Source: Alphaproteobacteria bacterium (GTDB taxonomy: Bacteria; Pseudomonadota; Alphaproteobacteria; UBA2966; CAIVPW01). From it: a stretch of 51,235 bases of DNA. The notes under the pieces were generated by a model. It ran no database searches. It had not been told where the DNA came from and saw only the letters and a list, made by a program, of their open reading frames with translations. Location: positions 1 to 51,235 of the forward strand of contig JABHVE010000059.1 of NCBI GenBank assembly GCA_018658465.1, written 5' to 3'. Positions 1 through 11,828 of this stretch are shown here, piece by piece (positions within the stretch are counted from its first letter, which is position 1; each line of letters begins with the position of its first letter). The position numbers and the translations under genes were made by a program.

Positions 1-1
1 A

Positions 2-139
2 ATGGTGATGCCGGGTGACAATGTAAGCATGGATGTTGAGCTAATCGTGCCCATCGCCATGGACGAAGGCCTGCGTTTCGCCATCCGCGAAGGCGGTCGA
101 ACCGTCGGCGCCGGCGTTGTCGCCAAGGTCGTGGAATAG
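2..139 (+). CDS. tuf: Elongation factor Tu, C-terminal fragment (gene starts before window)
   Basis: Frame 2 translates [45 protein letters not shown], the EF-Tu C-terminus; followed by rpsJ. Confidence 0.95.
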   Translation: MVMPGDNVSMDVELIVPIAMDEGLRFAIREGGRTVGAGVVAKVVE

Positions 140-177
140 GGCCCTGGAATCGGCAGACGGATTAGAAGAGTAAAACA

Positions 178-486
178 ATGGACAGCCAAAACATCCGCAT
201 CTGCCTGAAGGCATTTGATCATCGCATTCTCGACCATTCGACGGCCGAGATCGTGACCACGGCAAAACGCACCGGGGCCGCAGTGCGCGGGCCTGTGCCT
301 TTGCCCACCAACATCGAAAAATTCACGGTGTTGCGGTCGCCGCATATCGACAAGAAATCGCGGGAGCAGTTCGAAATTCGGACCCACCGGCGGCTTCTGG
401 ACATCATTGACCCCACGCCGCAAACCGTTGACGCGCTGATGAAGCTCGATCTGGCGGCTGGCGTGGACGTGGAAATTAAACTTTAG
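178..486 (+). CDS. rpsJ: 30S ribosomal protein S10
   Basis: [22 protein letters not shown]...; S10 family; operon position. Confidence 0.98.
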   Translation: MDSQNIRICLKAFDHRILDHSTAEIVTTAKRTGAAVRGPVPLPTNIEKFTVLRSPHIDKKSREQFEIRTHRRLLDIIDPTPQTVDALMKLDLAAGVDVEIKL

Positions 487-500
487 ATCAGGGCTGACAC

Positions 501-1328
501 ATGCGTACCGGATTAATTGCCCGAAAAGTTGGCAGCTCTCGTGTCTTCACAGAAGACGGCGCACACGTGCCCGTCACTCTGTTGCACATTGATGGCTGCC
601 AAGTCGTGGCGCACAAGACCCGCGCCAATGACGGATATGACGCCTTGCAATTGGGCGCAGGCCAGGCGAAAGCTAGCCGCGTGACCAAGGCAATGCGCGG
701 TCACTTTGCTAAGGCCAAAGTTGAGCCCAAGCAAAAGCTGGCCGAATTCAGAATTTCCGACGACGCGTTTGTCGATGTGGGTGCTGAAATCACCGCTGCA
801 CATTTTGTTGCGGGGCAAAAGGTCGACGTGTCTGGTACATCCATCGGCAAGGGATTTGCCGGTGCCATGAAGCGCCATAACTTTGCCGGCCTGGAAGCCA
901 CCCACAGTGTCTCCATCTCCCATCGTTCCCATGGCTCCACAGGACAATGCCAATATCCCGGTCGGGTTTTCAAAGGCAAGAAAATGGCCGGGCACATGGG
1001 TGCGGAACGGGTGACCACCCAGAATGTTGAAATTGCGCTGACCGACGCCGACAAAGGCCTGATCGCGATCAAGGGATCGGTTCCCGGATCCGACGGCGGC
1101 TGGGTGCGGATTACTGACGCGGAAAAAATTGCGGCGCCCGACGATCTGCCGTTCCCCGCAGCCACGGCGTCCGACGCAGCGGAAAATGGCGCAGTCGAAG
1201 ATGCAGCGCCCGCCGATGACACAAATGACGATTCCAGCGCACCTGAAGAAAATACAGCGTCCGATGACGCCGGTGGAAAAGAAGAAAATACTGCGTCCGA
1301 TGACGCTGGTGATGGGGACGCCAAGTAA
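501..1328 (+). CDS. rplC: 50S ribosomal protein L3 with long acidic C-terminal extension
   Basis: [16 protein letters not shown]... [21 protein letters not shown]-terminal acidic tail with internal repeat. Confidence 0.97.
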   Translation: MRTGLIARKVGSSRVFTEDGAHVPVTLLHIDGCQVVAHKTRANDGYDALQLGAGQAKASRVTKAMRGHFAKAKVEPKQKLAEFRISDDAFVDVGAEITAAHFVAGQKVDVSGTSIGKGFAGAMKRHNFAGLEATHSVSISHRSHGSTGQCQYPGRVFKGKKMAGHMGAERVTTQNVEIALTDADKGLIAIKGSVPGSDGGWVRITDAEKIAAPDDLPFPAATASDAAENGAVEDAAPADDTNDDSSAPEENTASDDAGGKEENTASDDAGDGDAK

Positions 1329-1329
1329 A

Positions 1330-1950
1330 ATGAAAGCCAACGTCGTAACCCTTGAAAACAAAGCCGCTGGCTCCATTGAATTGGATGATGGTGTGTTTGG
1401 TTTGCCGTCGCGCCCTGATGTGCTGCATCAGGTGGTGCGTTGGCAACTTGCCAAGCGCCAGGCTGGCACCCACAAAACCAAGGGCGTTTCCGAAGTGCGT
1501 GGCACCACGGCCAAGCCATTCGCCCAAAAAGGCACGGGCCGCGCCCGCCGCGGCACCAACCGCGCTCCGCAAATGCGCGGTGGCGGCACCGTGTTTGGCC
1601 CGGTTGTGCGCAGCCACGGTCACAGCTTGAACAAAAAAGTCCGGGCATTGGGTCTGAAGACCGCATTGTCCGACAAGCAGCGCGAAGGCAAATTGGTGAT
1701 TGTCGATCAGGCCACCATGAAGGACGCCAAAACCGGCGGGCTTTCGGCGACCCTTAAAAAGCTGGGCCTGACTTCGGCCTTGGTCATCGATGGCACCACC
1801 ACCGACAATAATTTTCTCAGGGCCGCGGCCAACATTGCGGAGATCGATCTGCTCCCCGCTCAGGGCGCAAATGTTTACGACATCATGCGCCGCGATACCT
1901 TGGTTTTGACCAAAGCGGCGGTGGATCAGCTACAGGCACGGTTGTCATGA
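1330..1950 (+). CDS. rplD: 50S ribosomal protein L4
   Basis: Internal ATG at 1330 of ORF 1129-1950: [20 protein letters not shown]...; L4 family. Confidence 0.96.
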   Translation: MKANVVTLENKAAGSIELDDGVFGLPSRPDVLHQVVRWQLAKRQAGTHKTKGVSEVRGTTAKPFAQKGTGRARRGTNRAPQMRGGGTVFGPVVRSHGHSLNKKVRALGLKTALSDKQREGKLVIVDQATMKDAKTGGLSATLKKLGLTSALVIDGTTTDNNFLRAAANIAEIDLLPAQGANVYDIMRRDTLVLTKAAVDQLQARLS

Positions 1951-2255
1951 AGACCGCAAAGATTACGAAAGAACGCATGTACCAGGTGATCGTTGCCCCC
2001 GTGGTGACGGAAAAATCCACCATGGGATCCGAACATAACCAGGTGACGTTCACCGTGCGGCGCGACGCCACAAAGAACGAAATCGGTGCCGCAGTCGAAG
2101 GCTTGTTTGACGTGAAGGTGACTAAAGTGAATACCCTGCGTAGGCCCGGCAAAGAAAAGATTTTTCGCGGTCACAAAGGCCGCAGAGCTGCCACCAAGAT
2201 GGCCATGGTGACCTTGGCCGAAGGCAACTCCATTGACGTGACGTCGGGGATTTAG
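1947..2255 (+). CDS. rplW: 50S ribosomal protein L23
   Basis: [26 protein letters not shown]...; overlaps rplD stop (ATGA). Confidence 0.97.
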   Translation: MKTAKITKERMYQVIVAPVVTEKSTMGSEHNQVTFTVRRDATKNEIGAAVEGLFDVKVTKVNTLRRPGKEKIFRGHKGRRAATKMAMVTLAEGNSIDVTSGI

Positions 2256-2257
2256 TC

Positions 2258-3088
2258 ATGGCATTGAAGACATTCCGCCCAACTACTCCCAGCCAACGGG
2301 AATTGGTGCAGACCGACCGCAGCACCTTGCACAAAGGTGGTCCGGTTAAGGTGCTGACCAAGGGTCTGACCAAATCAGGCGGTCGCAACAACTTGGGCCG
2401 CGTCACCGCTCGACGTCGTGGTGGTGGGCACAAGCGCAGCTATCGGATCATAGACTTCAAGCGCAAGAAATTTGATATGCCGGCCACGGTGGAACGCCTG
2501 GAATACGACCCCAATCGTTCTGCCCATATTGCCCTGGTGAAATACGAAGATGGCGAACAGGCTTATATCTTGGCGCCTCAACGTGTGGGACCGGGCGATA
2601 CGGTGATCGCCGGTGACAAGGTGGATGTGCAGCCGGGCAACGCCATGCCCATGCGCAACATTCCCGTAGGCACGGTCATCCACAACATTGAAATGAAAGT
2701 GGGCAAGGGCGGCCAGATCGCGCGCTCTGCCGGAACCTATGCCCAGTTGGTGGGCAAAGACTCGGGCTATGCTCTGCTGAAATTGGGATCAGGCGAACAG
2801 CGCATGATCAGGGCCGAATGCATGGCCACGATCGGCGCGGTATCCAACCCCGATCAAAAGAACATCAACCTTGGCAAAGCAGGCCGCAATCGCTGGCTGG
2901 GCAAACGCCCGTCGGTGCGCGGTGTTGCCATGAACCCGGTGGACCATCCCCACGGCGGCGGCGAAGGCCGGACGTCTGGTGGTCGTCATCCGGCAACGCC
3001 TTGGGGTAAGCCCACAAAGGGCAAGCGTACTCGCAGCAACAAAAAGACCGACCGGCTGATCATGCGCCGGCGGCACAAAAAGAGGTAG
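2258..3088 (+). CDS. rplB: 50S ribosomal protein L2
   Basis: [17 protein letters not shown]... [24 protein letters not shown]. Confidence 0.98.
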   Translation: MALKTFRPTTPSQRELVQTDRSTLHKGGPVKVLTKGLTKSGGRNNLGRVTARRRGGGHKRSYRIIDFKRKKFDMPATVERLEYDPNRSAHIALVKYEDGEQAYILAPQRVGPGDTVIAGDKVDVQPGNAMPMRNIPVGTVIHNIEMKVGKGGQIARSAGTYAQLVGKDSGYALLKLGSGEQRMIRAECMATIGAVSNPDQKNINLGKAGRNRWLGKRPSVRGVAMNPVDHPHGGGEGRTSGGRHPATPWGKPTKGKRTRSNKKTDRLIMRRRHKKR

Positions 3089-3091
3089 GGC

Positions 3092-3370
3092 ATGTCCAGA
3101 TCTGTTTGGAAAGGCCCCTTCGTGGACGGCTATCTGCTGAAAAAAGCGGATGAGTCCCAGAAATCAGGCCGCAAAGAAGTCATCAAAATTTGGTCCCGGC
3201 GTTCGACCATTTTGCCGCAATTCGTGGGGCTGACCTTTGGTGTGTACAACGGTCGTAAATTTATTCCGGTGCTGGTGACCGAAAGCATGGTCGGGCACAA
3301 GTTCGGCGAATTTTCTCCCACCCGTACCTTCCTCGGCCACGCGGCTGATCGACGGGCGAAAAGGGCTTAA
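3092..3370 (+). CDS. rpsS: 30S ribosomal protein S19
   Basis: [18 protein letters not shown]... Confidence 0.98.
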   Translation: MSRSVWKGPFVDGYLLKKADESQKSGRKEVIKIWSRRSTILPQFVGLTFGVYNGRKFIPVLVTESMVGHKFGEFSPTRTFLGHAADRRAKRA

Positions 3371-3375
3371 GGGCG

Positions 3376-3756
3376 ATGGGCAAGACAGCAAATCCTCGGC
3401 GTGTGGCCGAAAACGAAGCATTGGCGGTGGCGCGACGCATTCGTGTTGGCGCGCAAAAGCTGAACTTGGTGGCGCAGTCCATTCGCGGCTTGGATGTGAA
3501 TGGGGCTTTGGCGACTTTGACGTTCTCGAAACGTCGGGTTTCCAATGACGTGAAAAAGGTTCTTCAGTCGGCGATTGCCAATGCCGAAAACAATCATCAA
3601 TTGGATGTGGATCGCTTGTATGTGGCCGAGGCCAGCGTTGGCCGGTCCATGGTGCTGCGCCGTTTCCGGGCACGGGCTCGTGGGCGCGGGGCATCGATCC
3701 AGAAACCGTTTAGCCGTTTGCGCATCGTTGTGCGCGAACGCGCGGAAGCGGAATAG
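3376..3756 (+). CDS. rplV: 50S ribosomal protein L22
   Basis: [38 protein letters not shown]... Confidence 0.97.
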   Translation: MGKTANPRRVAENEALAVARRIRVGAQKLNLVAQSIRGLDVNGALATLTFSKRRVSNDVKKVLQSAIANAENNHQLDVDRLYVAEASVGRSMVLRRFRARARGRGASIQKPFSRLRIVVRERAEAE

Positions 3757-3768
3757 GGGAATACTGGG

Positions 3769-4449
3769 ATGGGTCAAAAAGTAAATCCGATTGGACTGCG
3801 CGTTGGCGTAAACCGTACGTGGGATTCACGTTGGTACGCGGACGGAGCGGAATATTCCAAAATCCTGCACGAAGATTTGGGGATCCGCACGTATTTGGAA
3901 AAAGAATTGGAACAAGCGGGTGTCAGCAAGATCGTGATCGAACGGCCAGCTAAAAAGGCCCGGATCACTATTCACACGGCACGTCCGGGTGTGGTCATTG
4001 GCAAGAAAGGCGCAGACATCGAACGCCTGCGTACTGAATTGTCCAAACGCACCGGCGGCGAAGTGCATTTGAACATCGTCGAAATTCGCAAACCCGAAAT
4101 TGATGCCAAACTGGTGGCCGAAAACATCGCCCAGCAGTTGGTTCGCCGGGTGGCGTTCCGTCGGGCCATGAAGCGGTCGGTTCAGTCGGCCATGCGTTTG
4201 GGCGCGGAAGGCATTCGTATTAGCTGCAGCGGTCGTTTGGGCGGCGCGGAAATCGCCCGCACCGAATGGTACCGGGAGGGGCGCGTTCCCTTGCATACTC
4301 TGCGCGCGGATATTGATTACGGGACTGCCCGGGCCGATACGGCCTATGGCACATGCGGCGTAAAGGTTTGGGTTTTCCGTGGAGAGATCATGGCGCACGA
4401 TCCCATGGCTCAGGACAATCGCCGCGCCGAGCAACAGGTTCAGCGCTAG
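3769..4449 (+). CDS. rpsC: 30S ribosomal protein S3
   Basis: [24 protein letters not shown]... Confidence 0.98.
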   Translation: MGQKVNPIGLRVGVNRTWDSRWYADGAEYSKILHEDLGIRTYLEKELEQAGVSKIVIERPAKKARITIHTARPGVVIGKKGADIERLRTELSKRTGGEVHLNIVEIRKPEIDAKLVAENIAQQLVRRVAFRRAMKRSVQSAMRLGAEGIRISCSGRLGGAEIARTEWYREGRVPLHTLRADIDYGTARADTAYGTCGVKVWVFRGEIMAHDPMAQDNRRAEQQVQR

Positions 4450-4461
4450 AGGTCGCCGAGA

Positions 4462-4878
4462 ATGCTACAGCCAAAACGCACAAAGTATCGCAAGGCCCAC
4501 AAAGGCCGGATTCATGGAGTCGCCAAAGGCGGCTACCGTTTGAATTTCGGATCCTATGGCCTGAAAGCAACAACAGCTGGCCGGGTCACAGCGCGCCAGA
4601 TCGAAGCCTGCCGTCGTGCCATTACCCGGCACATCAAACGGTCCGGGCGCATGTGGATCAGAATTTTTCCCGACGTGCCGGTCAGCGCCAAGCCGACCGA
4701 AGTGCGGATGGGTAAGGGTAAGGGCACACCGGAATATTGGATGTGCCGGGTAAAACCTGGCCGGGTGATGTTTGAATTGGACGGTGTGCCGTCTGACCTG
4801 GCCGAAGAAGCATTTGCCAGAGGCGCCGCAAAGTTGCCGATCCAGACCACTGTGGTCGCGCGCGCGGGCTCGGTTTAG
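4462..4878 (+). CDS. rplP: 50S ribosomal protein L16
   Basis: [24 protein letters not shown]... Confidence 0.98.
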   Translation: MLQPKRTKYRKAHKGRIHGVAKGGYRLNFGSYGLKATTAGRVTARQIEACRRAITRHIKRSGRMWIRIFPDVPVSAKPTEVRMGKGKGTPEYWMCRVKPGRVMFELDGVPSDLAEEAFARGAAKLPIQTTVVARAGSV

Positions 4879-4902
4879 GCAGAGGGACGAAAAGAAAAGA
4901 CG

Positions 4903-5109
4903 ATGAAAGCCGAGGATCTAAAGGGCAAGACGCCCGACGAAATGACGGGGGAGCTCCTGCAATTGCGCAAGGAAGCTTTCAATCTGCGGTTCCAGGCGGC
5001 CTCGGGCCAATTGGAAAACACAGCCAGAATCCGCCAGGTGCGCCGGGATATCGCCCGCATCAAAACGGTCCAAGGCAAAGCCACGGCAGACGCCGCGGCG
5101 AAGAAGTAG
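4903..5109 (+). CDS. rpmC: 50S ribosomal protein L29
   Basis: [31 protein letters not shown]... Confidence 0.97.
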   Translation: MKAEDLKGKTPDEMTGELLQLRKEAFNLRFQAASGQLENTARIRQVRRDIARIKTVQGKATADAAAKK

Positions 5110-5119
5110 GAGAGACGAT

Positions 5120-5356
5120 TTGACTGGGCGGGTAATGCAAGGATTTGTGGTCAGTGATCGACCGAACAAGACTGTGGTGGTCGAAGTGGAGCGTCGTGTG
5201 CAGCATCCGCTGTACAAAAAGTATATTCGCCGCAGCAAAAAGTTTCACGCCCACGATGCAGCGAACGAATACAAGGTTGGCGACAAGGTGCGCATTCGTG
5301 AATGCAAGCCGATTTCGAAATTGAAGACTTGGGAAGTAATCGCCCGGGCCGAATAG
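5120..5356 (+). CDS. rpsQ: 30S ribosomal protein S17 (TTG start)
   Basis: [46 protein letters not shown]. Confidence 0.96.
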   Translation: MTGRVMQGFVVSDRPNKTVVVEVERRVQHPLYKKYIRRSKKFHAHDAANEYKVGDKVRIRECKPISKLKTWEVIARAE

Positions 5357-5376
5357 GCGGAGCGAAGGTAGAAGCG

Positions 5377-5745
5377 ATGATTCATCCAGAGACAAATCTA
5401 GAAGTTGCCGATAATTCGGGCGCGCGCCGGGTGCAATGCATCAAGGTGCTGGGCGGCTCAAAACGGAAAACCGCATCTGTGGGCGACACCATTGTCGTTT
5501 CCGTCAAAGAGGCAATTCCCCGGGGCAAGGTCAAAAAAGGTGAAGTGGTGCGCGCTGTGATCGTGCGCACGGCCAAAGAGGTGCGCCGGGCCGACGGCAG
5601 CGCCATTCGGTTTGATCGCAATGCCGCGGTGTTGATTACCCCAACAGGTGAGCCGATTGGCACACGTATTTTTGGCCCGGTGACCCGTGAATTGCGTGCA
5701 AAGCAGCACATGAAGATTGTTTCCTTGGCGCCCGAAGTCCTGTAA
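5377..5745 (+). CDS. rplN: 50S ribosomal protein L14
   Basis: [37 protein letters not shown]...; ATG at 5377. Confidence 0.97.
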   Translation: MIHPETNLEVADNSGARRVQCIKVLGGSKRKTASVGDTIVVSVKEAIPRGKVKKGEVVRAVIVRTAKEVRRADGSAIRFDRNAAVLITPTGEPIGTRIFGPVTRELRAKQHMKIVSLAPEVL

Positions 5746-5758
5746 CTGGTTGATTTTG

Positions 5759-6094
5759 ATGACAAATTCTAAAACCCCAAAAGTCCGGATCAAAAAAGGC
5801 GATACCGTCTTGGTAATTTCCGGTCGTGAAAAGGGCAAGCAAGGCACCGTAATAAAAGTGCTGCGTCGGGAATCCCGCGTGTTGGTCCAAGGCGTCAACA
5901 TGGTCAAACGCCACACCCGCCCGTCCCAAGTTTCCGCCGGCGGCGTCCTTGAAAAGGAAGCCCCCGTCCATATTTCCAACGTCGCATTTGTCGACCCGAA
6001 GGAAGGTGGCCCCACCAAGCTTGGCGTCAAAATCCTGAAGGATGGTCGCAAAGTGCGCGTCGCCAAGCGTTCCGGCGAAGTGGTGGATGCATAA
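5759..6094 (+). CDS. rplX: 50S ribosomal protein L24
   Basis: [35 protein letters not shown]... Confidence 0.96.
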   Translation: MTNSKTPKVRIKKGDTVLVISGREKGKQGTVIKVLRRESRVLVQGVNMVKRHTRPSQVSAGGVLEKEAPVHISNVAFVDPKEGGPTKLGVKILKDGRKVRVAKRSGEVVDA

Positions 6095-6095
6095 A

Positions 6096-6638
6096 ATGAC
6101 CCCTCGCTTTTTGACTCTCTATGACGCTGAAATTGCGCCGAAGCTGCGGACAAGCTTTGGTCATTCCAATCCCATGGCCGTTGCCCGGCTGGACAAAGTG
6201 ATTTTGAACATGGGCGTTGGCGACGCCGTCAATGATCGCAAGCACATCGAAGGTGCAGTGAATGATCTCACCGCCATTTCCGGGCAAAAGCCAGTGGTGG
6301 TAAAGGCCCGCAAATCCATCGCCGCATTCAAATTGCGCGAAGGGATGGCGATCGGTGTGAAAGTCACATTACGCCGCACCCGCATGTACGAATTTTTGGA
6401 TCGCTTGATCACCATCGCGCTGCCCCGGGTTCGGGATTTTCGCGGGGTCTCTCGGGCCAGCTTCGATGGCCGTGGCAATTACGCCATGGGCCTGAAGGAA
6501 CAATTGGTGTTCCCGGAAGTTGATTACGACAAAGTGGATACCGTTCGCGGATTCGATATCGCGATCGTCACCACTGCGGACAACGACGACGAAGCCCGGG
6601 AGCTTTTGGCCGGGTTCGGAATGCCGTTTCAAAGCTAG
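6096..6638 (+). CDS. rplE: 50S ribosomal protein L5
   Basis: [42 protein letters not shown]... Confidence 0.97.
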   Translation: MTPRFLTLYDAEIAPKLRTSFGHSNPMAVARLDKVILNMGVGDAVNDRKHIEGAVNDLTAISGQKPVVVKARKSIAAFKLREGMAIGVKVTLRRTRMYEFLDRLITIALPRVRDFRGVSRASFDGRGNYAMGLKEQLVFPEVDYDKVDTVRGFDIAIVTTADNDDEARELLAGFGMPFQS

Positions 6639-6652
6639 GAAGAGTCAAAGAT

Positions 6653-6958
6653 ATGGCGAAAAAAAGTTCCATCGAGAAAAACAACCGGCGTCGTCGGATG
6701 GTTGCGGCCTATGCCGATCGACGGGCAAAGTTGAAGGCGTTGGCGCGAGATAAAAGCCAACCGCAAGAAATCCGCTTCGAAGCGCGATTGAAACTTGCTC
6801 AGTTGCCTCGCAATTCGTCCGCCACGCGTGTTCGCAACCGCTGCGAACTTTCCGGGCGTCCGCGTGCGTACTATCGGAACTTTAGAATGTCGCGCATTGC
6901 TTTGCGCGAACTGGCCTCTCGGGGACAAATCCCCGGCATGGTCAAGTCAAGTTGGTAA
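6653..6958 (+). CDS. rpsN: 30S ribosomal protein S14
   Basis: [30 protein letters not shown]... Confidence 0.97.
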   Translation: MAKKSSIEKNNRRRRMVAAYADRRAKLKALARDKSQPQEIRFEARLKLAQLPRNSSATRVRNRCELSGRPRAYYRNFRMSRIALRELASRGQIPGMVKSSW

Positions 6959-6986
6959 CCCGGAATATGGGAAAGGAGATGCCTTC

Positions 6987-7385
6987 ATGTCGATGACCGA
7001 TCCCATCGGGGATATGCTAACGCGTATTCGTAACGGCCAGCGCGTTCGCGCCGGATCCGTGGTCAGCCCGTTGTCCAAATTCCGCATCAACGTTCTCGAT
7101 GTGCTGGAAAAAGAAGGCTACATCCGTGGCTATGGCCGCGAAGATGCTGACGATGGCAAAGAACAATTGCGTATCGAGCTGAAATATCACGAAGGTGAGC
7201 CGGTCATTCGCACCATCGCGCGGGTATCCACCCCTGGGCGCCGGGTCTATTCGGGAATTGCTGACCTGGCCGACGTTTGCAACGGCTTGGGTATTGCGAT
7301 CATTTCCACGCCGCGAGGTGTGATGTCTGATTCACAGGCCCGCGCTGCCAATGTTGGCGGCGAAGTTCTGTGTAACGTGATTTAG
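6987..7385 (+). CDS. rpsH: 30S ribosomal protein S8
   Basis: Internal ATG at 6987: [25 protein letters not shown]... preceded by GGAG RBS. Confidence 0.97.
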   Translation: MSMTDPIGDMLTRIRNGQRVRAGSVVSPLSKFRINVLDVLEKEGYIRGYGREDADDGKEQLRIELKYHEGEPVIRTIARVSTPGRRVYSGIADLADVCNGLGIAIISTPRGVMSDSQARAANVGGEVLCNVI

Positions 7386-7394
7386 GGAACCACC

Positions 7395-7928
7395 ATGTCT
7401 CGCATCGGTCTTAAACCAATCCCTGTGCCTGATGGCGTCACGGTGGAAATTTCCGGCAAGGATGTTTCGGCCAAGGGAAAAATCGGCACCCTCAGCTTGA
7501 CGTTGGTCGAAGAAGTTTCGGCGGCCCAGGCGGACGGCAAAGTCGTGGTGACTCCCCAAGACGATACGGTACGCGCACGCTCCATGTGGGGCATGCAGCG
7601 GACCATGATCAACAACATGATTACTGGCGTGTCGGCAGGATTCGAGAAAAACCTGGAAATCCAAGGCGTTGGTTACCGCGCCGCGGTGAAGGGCAAAAAC
7701 TTGCAGCTTCAGTTGGGGTTCAGCCACGATGTTTTGTACCCGATCCCTGAAGGCATCAAGATCACCTGCGAAAAGCCGACCATGGTCAAGATTTTCGGGG
7801 CAAACCGTCAGCAAGTTGGTCAAATCGCCGCTGAAATTCGCGCTTATCGCCCGCCGGAGCCGTACAAGGGCAAGGGCGTGCGCTATTTGAACGAGCAAGT
7901 ATTCCGCAAGGAAGGCAAAAAGAAGTAG
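7395..7928 (+). CDS. rplF: 50S ribosomal protein L6
   Basis: [21 protein letters not shown]... Confidence 0.98.
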   Translation: MSRIGLKPIPVPDGVTVEISGKDVSAKGKIGTLSLTLVEEVSAAQADGKVVVTPQDDTVRARSMWGMQRTMINNMITGVSAGFEKNLEIQGVGYRAAVKGKNLQLQLGFSHDVLYPIPEGIKITCEKPTMVKIFGANRQQVGQIAAEIRAYRPPEPYKGKGVRYLNEQVFRKEGKKK

Positions 7929-7938
7929 GTCAAGAAAC

Positions 7939-8301
7939 ATGGATGCCCGTACCCAAAGATTTCAGCGTCGTCGCGATCGTGTGCGCTACAAGGTCCGTGA
8001 ACATGGCCGCGGTCGTCCGCGCCTTTCGGTCCACCGCACAAACGAACACATTTATGCCCAGATCATCGACGATGGTAAGGGCGAAACGGTGGCGTCCGCG
8101 TCGACCTTGGAAGTCGATATGCGCAAGGCCTTAAAGACCGGCGCCGATAAAGACGCTGCCACCAAAATTGGCGCACTGATTGCCGAACGGGCGAAGGCCA
8201 AAGGCATCACCGAGGTCGTGTTTGATCGCGGCGGGTTCATTTTCCATGGCCGAGTAAAGGCTTTGGCGGATGCCGCGCGCGAAGCCGGCCTTAAATTTTA
8301 G
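7939..8301 (+). CDS. rplR: 50S ribosomal protein L18
   Basis: [32 protein letters not shown]... Confidence 0.97.
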   Translation: MDARTQRFQRRRDRVRYKVREHGRGRPRLSVHRTNEHIYAQIIDDGKGETVASASTLEVDMRKALKTGADKDAATKIGALIAERAKAKGITEVVFDRGGFIFHGRVKALADAAREAGLKF

Positions 8302-8328
8302 ATTTAGAGACAGGAACAGGACAGCACC

Positions 8329-8904
8329 ATGGCCAGAGGCAATTCCTTTAACCGGCAAGAAAGCGACATCGTCGACAAGCTCGTCGCGGTGAATCGCGTC
8401 GCCAAAGTGGTCAAGGGCGGACGCCGGTTCGGGTTTGCAGCGTTGGTTGTGGCCGGTGACGGCAACGGTCGCGTGGGCCAAGGCCATGGCAAAGCCCGCG
8501 AAGTTCCCGAAGCAATCCGCAAGGCAACCGAAGCGGCCAAACGCAACATGATCCGCGTGCCGCTGCGCGATGGGCGGACCCTACATCACGACTCCGAAGA
8601 GCGTTATGGCGCCGGATTTGTGGTGTTGCGTTCTGCCCCTCCGGGCACCGGGATTATTGCTGGTGGGCCGATGCGCGCAGTGTTTGAAACGTTAGGTGTC
8701 CAAGACGTGGTTGCAAAATCACTCGGGACTTCCAATCCTTATAATATGGTCAAAGCAACCTTTGCCGCCTTGGAACAGGCCATGTCACCGAAATCGGTGG
8801 CTGCACGTCGCGGCAAGACGGTGGCCGAGGTATTGGGTGGCGGACGACGCAAATCCCAAAAATCGGCAAAAACCGCCGAACAGGGGGAGGCCGTCACCGA
8901 ATAG
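8329..8904 (+). CDS. rpsE: 30S ribosomal protein S5
   Basis: [54 protein letters not shown]. Confidence 0.98.
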   Translation: MARGNSFNRQESDIVDKLVAVNRVAKVVKGGRRFGFAALVVAGDGNGRVGQGHGKAREVPEAIRKATEAAKRNMIRVPLRDGRTLHHDSEERYGAGFVVLRSAPPGTGIIAGGPMRAVFETLGVQDVVAKSLGTSNPYNMVKATFAALEQAMSPKSVAARRGKTVAEVLGGGRRKSQKSAKTAEQGEAVTE

Positions 8905-8919
8905 GTGGCGGATTGAATT

Positions 8920-9108
8920 GTGGCAAAAGGCAAAATTAAAGTGACCCAAACGGGTAGCCCCATTGGTCGGCCCAACGACCAACGCCAAACATTGATTGGC
9001 TTGGGACTGAACAAGATGCACCGGACGCGGGAATTGGAAGACACTCCAGCCGTGCGCGGTATGGCGGCCAAGGTAAAGCACCTGGTCCGCGTCGAAGAAA
9101 CCAAGTAG
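8920..9108 (+). CDS. rpmD: 50S ribosomal protein L30 (GTG start)
   Basis: [48 protein letters not shown]. Confidence 0.97.
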   Translation: MAKGKIKVTQTGSPIGRPNDQRQTLIGLGLNKMHRTRELEDTPAVRGMAAKVKHLVRVEETK

Positions 9109-9133
9109 CAAGAGTTGAGCGGGTCATCAGGAC

Positions 9134-9682
9134 ATGAAACTTAATCAAATTGCCACGAAGAATGGCGCGACCACGGCACGGCGCCGGGTTGGCCGAGGCC
9201 CCGGATCGGGTCTTGGCAAAACCAGCGGCCACGGTCAAAAGGGTCAGAAATCCCGGACCGGCGTTGCCATCGGTTCCTTCGAAGGCGGCCAAATGCCGAT
9301 CTACATGCGCCTGCCAAAGCGCGGGTTCAACAACGTTTCCTCCAAACGGTTTCAGGTGGTGAACCTGGGTCGTTTGCAACAGGCTGTGGACGCTGGGAAG
9401 CTTGACGCGAAGGCGACGGTTGATGCCGCCGCGTTGCAGGCAGCTGGCGTCATCCGACGGCCCCGGGACGGGGTTCGTATCCTCGCCAAGGGTGACCTGA
9501 AAGCCAAGCTGACCCTGGATGTTGCCGGTGCGTCAGCGGCCGCGACTGCGGCCATCGAAGCAGCGGGTGGCTCCATAACCGTGCTTCCGCCCAAGGTTAA
9601 GACGGAGAAAAAGGGCCGGACCAAGGCATCTCGAGCCAAGGCCAAGGGTGCCGCGGCACCAAGCGAGCCTGCAAAGGAATAA
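9134..9682 (+). CDS. rplO: 50S ribosomal protein L15
   Basis: [43 protein letters not shown]. Confidence 0.97.
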   Translation: MKLNQIATKNGATTARRRVGRGPGSGLGKTSGHGQKGQKSRTGVAIGSFEGGQMPIYMRLPKRGFNNVSSKRFQVVNLGRLQQAVDAGKLDAKATVDAAALQAAGVIRRPRDGVRILAKGDLKAKLTLDVAGASAAATAAIEAAGGSITVLPPKVKTEKKGRTKASRAKAKGAAAPSEPAKE

Positions 9683-9685
9683 GTC

Positions 9686-11029
9686 ATGGCGTCCGCCGCC
9701 GAACAACTAGCCGCGAATATAAATTTCGGCGCCTTTTCCAAGGCGACGGAACTAAAAAAGCGCCTGTGGTTCACGGTTATTGTGCTGGTCGTCTACCGCC
9801 TGGGCACTTACATCCCCATTCCTGGGATCGATCCGCAGATTCTAGAACAAATTTTCGAGCAGAATCGCGGCGGAATATTGGGCATGTTCGACATGTTCGC
9901 CGGCGGCGCCCTCAGCCGCATGACGATTTTCGCTCTGAACATCATGCCGTACATTTCGGCGTCCATCATCATCCAGCTGATGACGACGGTGTCCGATCGC
10001 CTGGCGCAGCTTAAAAAAGAAGGCGAATCCGGGCGCAAAAAGATCAATCAATATACCCGCTATGGCACCGTGCTTTTGGCGACGATTCAGGGCTATGCCA
10101 TTGCAGTGGGTCTGGAAAATATGTCGGCCGGTTCCGGCAGCGCGGTGATCGACCCCGGCCTGTATTTCCGGTTTACCGCCGTGGTGACGTTGACGGGCGG
10201 CACGATTTTCTTGATGTGGCTGGGCGAACAGATCACGGCGCGCGGCGTCGGCAACGGTATTTCGCTGATTATCATGGCGGGAATTGTTGCCAATCTGCCC
10301 GGGGCCCTAGCCAGTACGTTGGAATTGGGGCGCACAGGGGCTCTGTCTGTTGCCTTCATCCTGTTGCTGCTGGTTATGGCAGTTTCCATCATCGCCTTGA
10401 TCGTGTTTGTGGAACGGGCCCAGCGGCGCATTTTGGTGCAATACCCTAAACGCCAAGTGGGCCAGCGCATGTTTGGCGGCGAAAGCTCGCATCTGCCGTT
10501 GAAGCTCAATACTGCTGGCGTCATCCCGCCGATTTTCGCCTCGTCTTTATTGCTGCTGCCGATCACCATCGCTCAATTCACCGCGGGCAATGCCCCGGGG
10601 TTCATGACCACGGTGACCGCCATGTTGGGGCGGGGACAGCCCTTGTATTTGGCCCTGTATGGCCTGCTGATCGTGTTCTTTTGCTATTTCTATACCTCGG
10701 TGGTGTTTAACCCCGAGGACACAGCCGACAATCTGAAAAAATACGGTGGGTTCATCCCCGGTATTCGGCCCGGCAAGAACACTGCGAACTATCTCGATTT
10801 TGTCCTGACCCGATTGACCACCGTTGGCTCCGCATACTTGGTGCTTGTGGCGTTGTTGCCCGAAGTGTTGATTTCGCGATACGGGGTGCCGTTCTATTTT
10901 GGCGGCACATCGTTGCTGATCGTTGTGACAGTGACGTTGGATACGGTGATGCAGATCCAATCCCATCTGTTGGCCCACCAATACGAAGGGCTGATTAAGA
11001 AATCAAAGCTGAAGGGTAACCGCCGGTGA
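9686..11029 (+). CDS. secY: Protein translocase subunit SecY
   Basis: Multi-TM; RLGTYIPIPGID, QGYAIAVGLE, GIRPGKNTANYLDFVLTRLTTVGS. Confidence 0.98.
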   Translation: MASAAEQLAANINFGAFSKATELKKRLWFTVIVLVVYRLGTYIPIPGIDPQILEQIFEQNRGGILGMFDMFAGGALSRMTIFALNIMPYISASIIIQLMTTVSDRLAQLKKEGESGRKKINQYTRYGTVLLATIQGYAIAVGLENMSAGSGSAVIDPGLYFRFTAVVTLTGGTIFLMWLGEQITARGVGNGISLIIMAGIVANLPGALASTLELGRTGALSVAFILLLLVMAVSIIALIVFVERAQRRILVQYPKRQVGQRMFGGESSHLPLKLNTAGVIPPIFASSLLLLPITIAQFTAGNAPGFMTTVTAMLGRGQPLYLALYGLLIVFFCYFYTSVVFNPEDTADNLKKYGGFIPGIRPGKNTANYLDFVLTRLTTVGSAYLVLVALLPEVLISRYGVPFYFGGTSLLIVVTVTLDTVMQIQSHLLAHQYEGLIKKSKLKGNRR

Positions 11030-11071
11030 ACAAGGGAAACCGCCGGTGAACAAGGGTAACCGCCGTTGAAC
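11012..11071 (+). repeat. Three tandem copies of a 20-bp unit AAGGGTAACCGCCGGTGAAC across the secY stop / adk start
   Basis: 11012-11031, 11032-11051, 11052-11071; copies differ by one base each (GGGAAAC in copy 2, CCGTTG in copy 3). Confidence 0.95.
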
Positions 11072-11716
11072 CTGATCATGCTTGGGCCACCAGGGGCGGG
11101 AAAAGGCACCCAGTCTCAGCGTATCGAGGCCGCCAGGGGCCTAAAACAGCTTTCCACCGGCGATATGCTGCGCGCTGAAGTCGCGTCAGGGTCGGATCTA
11201 GGGATATCTCTGAAGAAAACCATGGACGCCGGTCAACTGGTAACGGACTCGGTGATCGTCGCAATGATTTCCAGCCGTATCGACCAGCCCGATTGCGCGA
11301 ACGGCTTCATTTTGGACGGGTTCCCGCGCACTGTGGCCCAGGCCGAAGCCTTGGATACGATGCTGGAAGAACGCAAAATGAGAATGGATCACGTCATTCA
11401 GATCGTTGTGGACCAGGAAGCAATGGTTCAACGCATTTCTGGGCGGATTACATGCGAACAATGTGGCACCGGGTACCACGACACGTTTGATCCGCCGAAA
11501 ACCGCGGGTGAGTGCGATAAATGCGGCCCAACCAATTTAATTCGCCGATCCGATGACAATCCGGACACCGTGCGGGCCAGGCTAAAAGCCTACGATGAGC
11601 AAACGGCGCCGCTGCTGCCCTATTACCAGGATCGAGGGGTGCTGCAAGACGTAAATGGCATGGCCAGCGCCGACCAAGTGGCGACCGAAATAGCGGGGCT
11701 TTTGGATGCCGCGTAA
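11066..11716 (+). CDS. adk: Adenylate kinase (TTG start)
   Basis: [21 protein letters not shown]...; zinc-type lid CEQCGTGYH...CDKCG. Confidence 0.96.
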   Translation: MNLIMLGPPGAGKGTQSQRIEAARGLKQLSTGDMLRAEVASGSDLGISLKKTMDAGQLVTDSVIVAMISSRIDQPDCANGFILDGFPRTVAQAEALDTMLEERKMRMDHVIQIVVDQEAMVQRISGRITCEQCGTGYHDTFDPPKTAGECDKCGPTNLIRRSDDNPDTVRARLKAYDEQTAPLLPYYQDRGVLQDVNGMASADQVATEIAGLLDAA

Positions 11717-11720
11717 CACC

Positions 11721-11748
11721 TTGACTTGGATGCCGGAATTTCTATACT
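11721..11748 (+). promoter_or_regulatory. Putative sigma70-type promoter for the rpsM-rpsK-rpoA-rplQ operon
   Basis: TTGACT - 16 bp - TATACT directly after adk stop, about 130 bp upstream of rpsM. Confidence 0.6.
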
Positions 11749-11828
11749 CCAAGCGGTTTTCGGGCTCTTCGGCGGCGCGATGCTGTGGGCTGGAAAATTA
11801 ACAGAATTTTTCAGATTTGACGTTTGTT

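Noticed and set aside
513-1666. Long minus-strand ORFs (287 and 321 aa) opposite rplC/rplD
   Set aside because: Antisense to well-supported ribosomal protein genes; low-complexity GC-rich translations, no family features.
5458-6153. 231-aa minus-strand ORF opposite rplN/rplX
   Set aside because: Antisense shadow ORF of ribosomal genes caused by high GC.
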